A stretch of DNA of 42,503 nt, from contig JAQGHR010000154.1 of the NCBI GenBank assembly GCA_028291545.1, forward strand, positions 1 to 42,503. Reading direction: 5' to 3'. The notes below the pieces were generated by a model that saw nothing but the letters and a program-made list of their open reading frames with translations, made no database searches and was not told where the DNA came from. The stretch's first letter is position 1. Each line of letters starts with the position of its first letter. The DNA is from Planctomycetota bacterium. Lineage in GTDB: Bacteria > Planctomycetota > Planctomycetia > Isosphaerales > Isosphaeraceae. The position numbers were made by a program, and so were the translations under genes. Shown in pieces: positions 7,594 to 14,349 of the stretch.

Positions 7594-8834
7594 TGTCGCG
7601 TCGCGTTGTCATCACAGGGATGGGTGTGGTCACCGGCCTGGGCCACACGGTCAAGGAACTCTGGGACGGTCTGACCGCGGGAAAGAGCGGGGTCGGGCCC
7701 CTGGATGTGTTCGATACGACCGAATTCAAGGTCCATTTCGGCGGCCAGATCCGCAACTGGGACCCCGCCGCGCTGTTCGGCGTGAAGGAAGCCCGGCACC
7801 TGGATCGGTTCGCCCAGTTCGCCATGAGCGCGGCGATGCAGGCCGTGGCGGATTCGGGGATCGCGTGGGAGAAGGTCGAGCCGTACCGGGCGGGCGTTTA
7901 TATCGGCTCGGGCATCGGCGGCCTGAACGAGTTCGAGACCCAGCATACGATCATGATGGAGAAGGGGCCGTCGCGGATCAGCCCGTTCACCATCCCCAAG
8001 CTCATGGTCAACGCGGCGAGCGGCCACGTCTCGATCAAGTACGGCCTGAAAGGTCCGACATCCGCCATCGCCACCGCCTGCGCCAGTGCGGCCAACGCGA
8101 TCGGCGACGCCTTCAACCTGATCCGGTTCAACCACGCCGACGCGATGATCACCGGCGGCTCGGAAGCCGCGATCACGCACATGGGCCTCGGCGGATTCGC
8201 CGCCATGCGGGCGCTTTCCACGCGCAACGATGACCCCACCCGCGCCAGTCGCCCGTTCGACAAGGACCGCGACGGATTCGTCCTTTCCGAAGGGGCGGGC
8301 ATCGTCATCCTGGAAGAAGAAAGCTTCGCCCGAGCCCGAGGCGCGCGGATCTACGCCGAGGTCCTCGGCTACGGCATGAGCGCCGACGGCTCGCACATCA
8401 CGGCCCCCGACGACCAGGGTCGCGGCGCCGCCCGCGCCATGGCCAACTGCCTGGCCGACGGCCATTGCGCCCCCGATCAGATCGGCTACATCAACGCCCA
8501 CGGCACCAGCACCGGCCTTGGCGACCTGGCCGAAACCCGCGCCATGAAGACCATTTTCGGCCACTACGCCACGAAGGGGCTCCTCGTGTCCAGCACCAAG
8601 AGCGAGCTTGGCCACTTACTGGGCGCTTCCGGCGGCGTGGAGCTGATCGCCTCCGCCCTGGCGATCCACACCGGCGTCCTGCCCCCCACGATCAACCTCG
8701 ACCATCCCGGCGACGAGTGCGACCTGGATTACATCCCCCACTCCGCCCGCGAGGTCCGGGTTAACCGCGTGATGTCCAACAGCTTCGGCTTCGGCGGCCA
8801 TAACGCGAGCTTGCTGATCGCTCGTCACGGGTGA
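7593..8834 (+). CDS. fabF: Beta-ketoacyl-ACP synthase II
   Basis: A 413-residue condensing enzyme of the KAS II family, the usual length. The active-site cysteine is in IATACASAANAIGDAF (near residue 163). The two catalytic histidines are in INAHGTSTGLGD and in SSTKSELGHLLGASGGVE, and the C-terminal NSFGFGGHNASLL is intact. It condenses malonyl-ACP with acyl-ACP, extending fatty acids, including the step to longer unsaturated chains. It is translationally coupled to the second ACP gene, so these proteins probably work together in fatty acid or related acyl chain synthesis. Confidence 0.95.
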   Translation: MSRRVVITGMGVVTGLGHTVKELWDGLTAGKSGVGPLDVFDTTEFKVHFGGQIRNWDPAALFGVKEARHLDRFAQFAMSAAMQAVADSGIAWEKVEPYRAGVYIGSGIGGLNEFETQHTIMMEKGPSRISPFTIPKLMVNAASGHVSIKYGLKGPTSAIATACASAANAIGDAFNLIRFNHADAMITGGSEAAITHMGLGGFAAMRALSTRNDDPTRASRPFDKDRDGFVLSEGAGIVILEEESFARARGARIYAEVLGYGMSADGSHITAPDDQGRGAARAMANCLADGHCAPDQIGYINAHGTSTGLGDLAETRAMKTIFGHYATKGLLVSSTKSELGHLLGASGGVELIASALAIHTGVLPPTINLDHPGDECDLDYIPHSAREVRVNRVMSNSFGFGGHNASLLIARHG

Positions 8835-8865
8835 TCCGGTCGATAGCGTGATAGTAAATCGAAGA

Positions 8866-8905
8866 TTTCACGCAGAGACGCGGAGGGGGCGCAGAGAACG
8901 CAGAG
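8866..8905. repeat. Dispersed CACGCAGAG repeat, single copy
   Basis: It reads TTTCACGCAGAGACGCGGAG and continues with another GCGCAGAGAACGCAGAGG. It belongs to the same family as 3722-3800 and 24197-24296. A copy in the opposite orientation lies at 9675-9710, so the pair brackets the small membrane-protein gene at 9065. Confidence 0.75.
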
Positions 8906-9022
8906 GAAGCGATAATGATGAGGAAAGGGCGGGATGGGACGCAGGTCGCGAGAATCCTGGGAGATCCCGAACTCGTGATCCCCTCTCCAGATCCTTATGG
9001 CTCAGGTTAAGCGGCCTACCGT

Positions 9023-9076
9023 GATGAGGGTTGAGAGATGATACACCTCGATGAGGGTTGAGAGATGATACACCTC
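9023..9076 (+). repeat. 27-base tandem duplication across a start codon
   Basis: Two perfect copies, 9023-9049 and 9050-9076, of a unit beginning GATGAGGGTTGAGAGATGAT. The unit contains both the Shine-Dalgarno-like GAGGG and the start codon of the following gene. The first copy therefore makes a seven-codon mini-frame (9038-9061, M-I-H-L-D-E-G) that stops three bases before the real ATG at 9065. Confidence 0.95.
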
Positions 9077-9403
9077 GTTTGGAGTGGCCTGGGCTTCCTA
9101 GTCGCCGTAATTACCTTCGGCTGCCTCATCACTACCGAGTACCTTGTCGAGGCCGCATTTCACGATGACCGCTACTATCAGGCTCACGGTTGGCCGAAAC
9201 TGGTCGGTTTCATCGTGGCAGCCGCGTTCGTATGGGTCGTTGGCCGATATGTCAGGGGTCGTCAAGGCAAGATCCTTATCGATCCGGAGACGGGCTCCGA
9301 GGTGGTCGTCGGCCGAGATCACACCTTTTTCTTCATCCCCGTGGGGTATTGGCCTCCGATCCTCCTGATACTGGGGATGATATTCTCCTTCGCTACCGAC
9401 TGA
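9065..9403 (+). CDS. Hypothetical small membrane protein
   Basis: A 112-residue protein with three likely membrane segments: residues 5-25 (LVWSGLGFLVAVITFGCLIT), 46-62 and 90-108. A short soluble loop with GRQGKILIDPETGSEVVVGR lies between the second and third. The loop and the aromatic FFFIPVGYWPPI before the last helix look conserved in style, but I recognise no family. Its start lies in the second copy of a 27-base tandem duplication. The gene sits in a repeat-rich island bracketed by inverted copies of the CACGCAGAG repeat. Confidence 0.6.
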   Translation: MIHLVWSGLGFLVAVITFGCLITTEYLVEAAFHDDRYYQAHGWPKLVGFIVAAAFVWVVGRYVRGRQGKILIDPETGSEVVVGRDHTFFFIPVGYWPPILLILGMIFSFATD

Positions 9404-9420
9404 TGCCTAACCGCGCGCCG

Positions 9421-9488
9421 CAGCGGACCCGGCCGTCGCGGGCGCCTTCCGGCATGGTCAGAGTGGATGAGCGGCGGCCAGTCCGCTG
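9421..9488. repeat. 68-base element with CAGCGGAC/GTCCGCTG ends
   Basis: It begins CAGCGGACCCGGCC and ends GTCCGCTG, so the outer 8 bases are perfect inverted repeats. A second element at 21324-21391 has the same first 14 bases, the same last 8 and exactly the same 68-base length, with a mostly different interior. It is possibly a miniature repetitive element. Confidence 0.55.
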
Positions 9489-9540
9489 AGCTTGGTCGAT
9501 GGATCGCGGGGCGGTGGCGATCGGCCCTCCCGTCCACTCC

Positions 9541-9613
9541 GGTAGGTCCGACTTCAGTCGGTCCTGTCCACATAATCCGGTTGGGGACAGGACCGACTGA
9601 AGTCGGACCTACC
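9541..9613. repeat. Perfect 29-base inverted repeat
   Basis: The arms 9541-9569 and 9585-9613 are perfect inverted complements, 15 bases apart. The arm begins GGTAGGTCCGACTTCAGTCG, which itself holds a shorter palindrome (GACTTCAGTC-like). It would form an extremely stable hairpin in RNA or a cruciform in DNA. No T-tract follows. Confidence 0.9.
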
Positions 9614-9674
9614 ATTCGTCCTCGGATGCCCTGCGTAGCGGCCACCCCGCAACCCATCATGAGCCATCCTCGTC

Positions 9675-9710
9675 CCTCTTCTCTGCGTCCTCCGCGCCTC
9701 TGCGTGAAAC
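9675..9710. repeat. Dispersed CACGCAGAG repeat, reverse orientation
   Basis: It reads CTCTGCGTCCTCCGCGCCTC followed by TGCGTGAAAC, the reverse complement of the family seen at 8866. Together with that copy it brackets about 770 bases. Confidence 0.75.
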
Positions 9711-9834
9711 TGTTGTCCCCTCTCGTCGGCAATCGCTCAACTGGACTTGAGCCAATTCGCCCGCTCTGCTAAGGTTCCCGCGCGGATCGATCTCATCGCT
9801 TTGCGCTCGCCAGACCGGCAAGGAGGCCCCTGGC

Positions 9835-11040
9835 ATGAATCGGCGGATGGCCCTGGCCCTGACATTGCTCTCGGGCGGCTTGATCCCGGCGACACTGCTG
9901 GCCCAGGACCCCGACGACCTGGACGCCGCACCCCCGCGCCGCAAGAAACCACTGGCGAAGAAGGCGGCGACCGACCGCTCGCTCGACGACGACCCACCGG
10001 CCGCCGAGCCTCCGGCCGCGTCCGGTGACGACACCACGCTCCCGCCCGACACCCGGCCCGAGGCGGGCTACACCTCGCAGACCTGGAACATCAGCCGTTA
10101 CACGACCCTGGCGTACACGCCCGAGAACCCGCATCCCGAAGCCAAGATCATCGACTGGATCTTCCGCCGGACCGGCTCGGCCGACTGGCACGGCGAGAAG
10201 GTCGCGATCCTGTCGGCCTCTCGCAACGTGATCAAGGCGTACCACAGCCCGAAGATGCTCAAGCAGGTCGATCAGGTCGTCCGCCGGTTCACCAAGGCCG
10301 TGGCCGATCGGCTCTCGATCCGCGTCCGGTTCGTCCGGGCGGCGGACACGCGCTGGCGGTATCTGGTCCACCATCGCATGACCTCGCTCGGCACCGGCCC
10401 GCAAGGTCAGCAGATCTGGACGCTCAGCACGGCCGATGCCGCGCAGGTCCAGGCGCAGATGCAAGTCTATCGCGGGTACGAAGTTCTGGTGGACAAGACG
10501 CTCAAACTCGTGAACGGCCAGACACTCCTGGTCGAGAAGTCCGAGCAGGTCGGCTTCATCGCCGGCGCCGAGCGTGACGGCGCGGCGGGCCTGGGGTTCC
10601 AGCCGGCCACGCAGCAATTGAAAGAAGGCGTGACGCTCCGCCTCAGCCCGCTCTTGACCTACGACGGTGACGCCTTGGACCTGGCCATCGATCTTCAAAC
10701 CAACATCGTCCGCCGCCTGATCAAGACGTCGATCCTCACCCGCCGCGAGATCGGCCCGAACGACATGCAGATCAACGTGCCCGAAGTCTCCGAGACCCGG
10801 CTTAACCAGCCGATCACCAACTGGCCTCTCGGCCAGACCCTGGTGATCTCGGCCGGCGTCACGCCCGGCATCCTCGAACCCAAGAACGGCTTCTTCCGCG
10901 TCCCCGGCACCATGCCCTCGGATCGCGAATTGCTCGTCATCCTCGACGCCGAAGTCACGAGCGAAGCCCCCCGCACCACCCGGCGCGACGACGAAGACGC
11001 CCCCCGATCGGCCCGAGCCAGGCAGATCGATCGCGAATGA
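9835..11040 (+). CDS. Secreted protein with secretin-like C-terminal region
   Basis: A 401-residue protein with a signal peptide at residues 1-23 (cleavage after LLAQ), then a low-complexity acidic/proline linker to about residue 75. Residues about 95-150 resemble the small N-domains that precede secretins. The block from about 255 to 390 (LKEGVTLRLSPLLTYDGDALDLAIDLQ, then NWPLGQTLVISAGV and ELLVILDAEV) resembles the strand-rich core of type II/III secretins, without the usual full beta-barrel. The assignment is tentative. Planctomycetes have many such stand-alone proteins. The stop codon lies inside a 42-base perfect palindrome. Confidence 0.6.
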   Translation: MNRRMALALTLLSGGLIPATLLAQDPDDLDAAPPRRKKPLAKKAATDRSLDDDPPAAEPPAASGDDTTLPPDTRPEAGYTSQTWNISRYTTLAYTPENPHPEAKIIDWIFRRTGSADWHGEKVAILSASRNVIKAYHSPKMLKQVDQVVRRFTKAVADRLSIRVRFVRAADTRWRYLVHHRMTSLGTGPQGQQIWTLSTADAAQVQAQMQVYRGYEVLVDKTLKLVNGQTLLVEKSEQVGFIAGAERDGAAGLGFQPATQQLKEGVTLRLSPLLTYDGDALDLAIDLQTNIVRRLIKTSILTRREIGPNDMQINVPEVSETRLNQPITNWPLGQTLVISAGVTPGILEPKNGFFRVPGTMPSDRELLVILDAEVTSEAPRTTRRDDEDAPRSARARQIDRE

Positions 11041-11074
11041 ATGGAATCGATTCGAATCGATTCCATTCATTCGC
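11033..11074. repeat. 42-base perfect palindrome over the stop codon
   Basis: The sequence is self-complementary over 42 bases with no loop; each half includes GAATGAATGGAATCGATTCG. It overlaps the last codons and TGA of the 9835 gene. It could act as a transcript 3'-end stem or a protein-binding palindrome. There is no T-tract, so it is a non-canonical terminator at best. Confidence 0.85.
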
Positions 11075-11145
11075 TTCGCGCGCAAGCCTCGGCTCGGGTA
11101 AGGTGGGATCCTGACCCGAATCGTGACCCGGCGAGCCGCCACCCG

Positions 11146-12453
11146 ATGCCGTCGCTCCCGTTGATCGCTCGTGTTCGTCAGAAGTTCGAGCAGCCGCGCG
11201 TTGACGATCCGGCCGGCGCCGTCGCCGAGGCCATTCGCGGCAGCCGCATTCGTTCGCGCATTCCGGCCGGAGGATCGGTCGCGGTGACGGTGGGGAGTCG
11301 GGGGATCGCGGGGATCGATCGGATCACGCGGGCGGCCGTGGACACCTTGAAATCGCTGGGTTTGAATCCGTTTATCGTCGCGGCGATGGGCAGTCACGGC
11401 GGCGGCACGGCCGAGGGCCAGCGGGCGATGATCGCGGAGTTCGGCATCACGGAAGCCTCGGTCGGCTGCCCGATCCGCGCCGAGATGGAGACCGTGGAAC
11501 TCGGCACGAACAGCTTCGGCCTGCCGATCTGCTTCGACAGGAACGCCCATGAGGCCGACGGCATCGTGTTGCTGAACCGGATCAAGCCGCACACATCGTT
11601 CACGGGCCGGTATGAGAGCGGCCTGCTCAAGATGCTCACGATCGGCCTGGGCAAGCGCGAGGGGGCGGCGCAGGTCCACAAGCTCGGCCTGCCGGGCCTG
11701 GCGAAGTTGCTGCCGGAAGTCGGCTCGTTCCTGCTGGCGAATACGAAGGTGGCGCTCGGGCTGGCGATCCTGGAGAACGCCGAGGAGACGACCGCCCGCG
11801 TCGTCGGCATCGAGCCCGAGGAGATCCTGGAGGTCGAGCCTCGCCTGCTGGACGAGTCTCGCGCCCTCATGGGCCGGCTCCCGTTCGATCAGATCGACGT
11901 GCTGATCGTGGGCGAGCTCGGCAAGAATTACAGCGGCACGGGGCTCGATCCCAACGTGATCGGCCGGCAACGGGTCGAGACGATGCCGGACCTCCAGCGA
12001 CCGATCGTGACCAGGTTGGCCGTGCTGGACGTGTCGGCGGAATCGCGAGGAAATGCGCTCGGCGTCGGCCTGGCCGATCTCACGACCGACCGGCTCGTCC
12101 GCGCGCTCGACCCGACCCCGATGCTGGTCAATTGCCTCACCAGCAACTTCCTGACCCGCGCCCGCGTGCCGATCGCCATGCCGACGGATCGCGACGTGCT
12201 GGCGGCATGTCTGGATACGTGCTGGCGCGCCGAGTGGTCGGAGGCGAGGCTGGTGCTGCTCCCGAACACGCTGGAACTGGGCACGCTCTGGGTCTCGGCG
12301 ACGATGGTTGACGACGTGAACGCGCATCCGAACCTGAAGTTCGAGACGGAGTTTGTCCCGATGCCGATCGACGACTTCGGGACGCTCGATCAGGATGAAT
12401 TATTCCCCGAAAGTGTTCGCGGACGACGCTCATCTGGAGCAAGGCACCACTGA
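11146..12453 (+). CDS. Lactate racemase-like (DUF2088 type) protein
   Basis: A 435-residue protein. Residues 1-150 contain a LarA/DUF2088-like nucleotide-binding pattern (AVTVGSRGI, FIVAAMGSHGGG). The middle has IVLLNRIKPHTSFTGRYESG and LTIGLGKREGA, characteristic of the family that includes the nickel-pincer lactate racemase and uncharacterised relatives. The C-terminal half includes IVGELGKNYSGTGLDPNVIG. I cannot confirm the lysine that anchors the pincer cofactor, so catalytic identity is open: it may be a racemase for another 2-hydroxyacid. The ATG at 11146 is chosen because upstream codons are non-protein-like, although no strong Shine-Dalgarno is seen. The HAD gene follows within 2 bases. 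Confidence 0.65.
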   Translation: MPSLPLIARVRQKFEQPRVDDPAGAVAEAIRGSRIRSRIPAGGSVAVTVGSRGIAGIDRITRAAVDTLKSLGLNPFIVAAMGSHGGGTAEGQRAMIAEFGITEASVGCPIRAEMETVELGTNSFGLPICFDRNAHEADGIVLLNRIKPHTSFTGRYESGLLKMLTIGLGKREGAAQVHKLGLPGLAKLLPEVGSFLLANTKVALGLAILENAEETTARVVGIEPEEILEVEPRLLDESRALMGRLPFDQIDVLIVGELGKNYSGTGLDPNVIGRQRVETMPDLQRPIVTRLAVLDVSAESRGNALGVGLADLTTDRLVRALDPTPMLVNCLTSNFLTRARVPIAMPTDRDVLAACLDTCWRAEWSEARLVLLPNTLELGTLWVSATMVDDVNAHPNLKFETEFVPMPIDDFGTLDQDELFPESVRGRRSSGARHH

Positions 12454-12454
12454 T

Positions 12455-13126
12455 ATGAAGATCCGCGCCGTGGCCTTCGATCTCGATGGCTTGATGTTCG
12501 ATACCGAGGCCCTGTTCGTCCGCGTCGCGACCGCGATGCTGGCCGATCGGGGCAAGGCGTTCACGCCCGAGATCATGGCCGCCATGATCGGCCGTCAGGC
12601 GGCGATCGCCTATCCGGCGATGAAAGCCATGGCGGGGCTGTCGGAGACGGCCGACGAGCTTCTGGCCGAGGCGCGCGAGCGGTTCTTCGCCCTGATGGAC
12701 TCGGCCGTGCATCCGACGCCGGGATTATTCGCGTTGCTGGAGCATCTGGAACATCGCGGCCTCCCCCGCGCGGTCTGCACGTCGTCCCGCCGGGCGTACG
12801 CGGAGCGATTGCTGGAAACGCACGGATTCTCGGCGCATTTCGCCTTCTTGCTCTGCGCCGAGGACGTGACCAACAGCAAGCCGGACCCGGAAATCTACCT
12901 GACGGCGGCGTCCCGGTTCGGGATCGCCCCGGCCGAATTGCTCGTGCTGGAAGACAGCCCCGCCGGCCTGGCGGCCGCCAACGCGGCCGGCGCGTTCGCG
13001 GTGGTGGTGCCCCACGACCATAGCCCGGCGGGCGCGTTGCAGACGGCGGATTTGATCGTCCCCCGGCTGGACGACCCGGCGCTGCTCGCCCTGGTCGGGC
13101 AGCGGGCGGATCAGCATTCGGGTTAA
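12455..13126 (+). CDS. HAD family phosphatase / beta-phosphoglucomutase-like
   Basis: A 223-residue haloacid-dehalogenase superfamily protein. Motif I is FDLDGLMFD with nucleophile D9 and acid/base D11. Motif II is in VCTSSRR, motif III lysine in SKPDPEIY, and motif IV in LVLEDSPAGLAAANAAG. The helical cap inserted after motif I (about 16-85) places it in the subfamily of beta-phosphoglucomutase, phosphoglycolate phosphatase and sugar phosphatases. The start at 12455 is one base after the stop of the upstream gene, so the two are probably co-transcribed. Substrate is not predictable. Confidence 0.85.
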   Translation: MKIRAVAFDLDGLMFDTEALFVRVATAMLADRGKAFTPEIMAAMIGRQAAIAYPAMKAMAGLSETADELLAEARERFFALMDSAVHPTPGLFALLEHLEHRGLPRAVCTSSRRAYAERLLETHGFSAHFAFLLCAEDVTNSKPDPEIYLTAASRFGIAPAELLVLEDSPAGLAAANAAGAFAVVVPHDHSPAGALQTADLIVPRLDDPALLALVGQRADQHSG

Positions 13127-13273
13127 CTCTCACGTCTTCACAAGACGATGCGTGCTTGCTAGTATGGGAACGGCTCGGCTCGATCGCCGGAGACGGACCT
13201 CGTCCGGCATGTTCCTCAAGCCTCGGAAGGCACTCGGGCCGAGCCAGGACGCATCCCCAGGAGATTTTCCATC

Positions 13274-14275
13274 ATGAGGACGCATCGAAGCAAGGGTGTG
13301 GCGATATTCGAGAGGCTGGAGGATCGCTCGGTCCCGAGCCTCTTCGGCCTGTTCGGTGGAGTTTTCGGCGGGAATTCGTCGATCCAGGCCCAGGACGCCC
13401 GCCAGGTACAGCGCGATTTCAACCAGTTTCAGAATACGGTCAATCTCGACGTCCGCACCATCCTGTATGGGGCCGACGCCAACGGCAACATCAACCCCGC
13501 GGCGAACCGCGCCGCGTTCAATACGGCGGTGCATACGGCGCTCGCCACGCTGGCGACGAGCCTTACCAACGACGTGAGCAACCTCGCCGCGTCGAATCCG
13601 TCGCTCTCGGCGAGCACGATCTCGGCGGAGATCACCGGCGCGACGGCCGATTCGCTCCAGGCGCAGCTTGATGCCGTGGCCACGCCCAGCGGGGTCTTCA
13701 CGCCGTCGGCCCGGTCGTTCCGATTCAATATTCGGACGGCCATCGACGCGGTCGAGAGCCCGCTGCTCCAGGCCGTTCGCACCGCGACCCTGCCCACCAC
13801 AACCCCGCCGGCCACGCCGACGGCCCTCCAGGCGCTGCCCCAGGTCCGCCAGGCGTTTTCCACGTTCCAGGCAAGTTACAATAACGACGTGCAGACCGTC
13901 CTGTACAAGGCCGATGCGACCGGCAACGTCAACCCGGCCACGAACCGCGCCGCGTTTGACGCCCAGGTGGCCACCGACCTCGCGACGTTGAGCACCAGCG
14001 TCCACACCGCCCTGAACGGCGTGCCGAACAACACGGCCCTGCTGTCGCAGCTCGATGCGGTCATCACCGGCAGCGGATCGGACAGCCTGAAGACGCAACT
14101 GGCGAACTTGCCCACGCCGACCGGCGCGTTCACGTTCTCGACCCGACTCTTCCGGTTGCAGTCGAATTTCGCCATCGCTCTCGCATCCCAGGTCGCGGCC
14201 TCCGACATCCAGGCGTCGGCCGGCGTCACGACTCACGTCTCGGGCGGAGGATTCTTCCACCGACATTGGTTCTGA
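13274..14275 (+). CDS. LEDRSVP-motif protein with an internal duplication
   Basis: A 333-residue protein starting MRTHRSKGVAIFERLEDRSVP. The LEDRxVP motif after a basic start is a recurrent N-terminal tag of planctomycete surface or exported proteins. The body is two similar copies of about 130 residues. Matching segments are VRTILYGADANGNINPAANR (near 60-80) and VQTVLYKADATGNVNPATNR (near 208-228), each followed by a helical block and a phenylalanine/arginine motif. The copies are alanine, threonine and asparagine rich and predicted helical. No enzyme signature is seen. The CDS ends 19 bases before a strong inverted repeat. Role unknown; probably extracytoplasmic. Confidence 0.7.
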   Translation: MRTHRSKGVAIFERLEDRSVPSLFGLFGGVFGGNSSIQAQDARQVQRDFNQFQNTVNLDVRTILYGADANGNINPAANRAAFNTAVHTALATLATSLTNDVSNLAASNPSLSASTISAEITGATADSLQAQLDAVATPSGVFTPSARSFRFNIRTAIDAVESPLLQAVRTATLPTTTPPATPTALQALPQVRQAFSTFQASYNNDVQTVLYKADATGNVNPATNRAAFDAQVATDLATLSTSVHTALNGVPNNTALLSQLDAVITGSGSDSLKTQLANLPTPTGAFTFSTRLFRLQSNFAIALASQVAASDIQASAGVTTHVSGGGFFHRHWF

Positions 14276-14293
14276 TATCTCGGGATGATTCCC

Positions 14294-14337
14294 TGTAGGG
14301 TGGGTTGCGCCGCCTCCGGCGTCGGACCCACCCTACA
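14294..14337. terminator. Inverted repeat between convergent genes
   Basis: The arms TGTAGGGTGGGT (14294-14305) and ACCCACCCTACA (14326-14337) are perfect complements, with an inner GCC/GGC stem in the loop. It sits between the ends of the LEDRSVP gene (+) and copA (-), where a bidirectional terminator is expected. There is no clear T-tract. The GTAGGGTGGGT arm is also typical of dispersed repeats in many genomes, so it may be both. Confidence 0.55.
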
Positions 14338-14349
14338 AGCAAGACTGGT

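Larger units (their letters stand above)
9404..9834. other. Repeat-rich intergenic region
   Basis: About 430 bases without a convincing gene. It contains, in order, a 68-base element with 8-base terminal inverted repeats (9421-9488), a 29-base perfect inverted repeat (9541-9613) and a CACGCAGAG family copy (9675-9710). The last 100 bases should contain the promoter of the 9835 gene. Confidence 0.7.

Noticed and set aside
9793..12327. Very long open frame on the minus strand (844 codons)
   Set aside because: It is antisense to the secretin-like and LarA-like genes and is Arg/His/Asp-rich without domains; it is a shadow of high-GC coding sequence.
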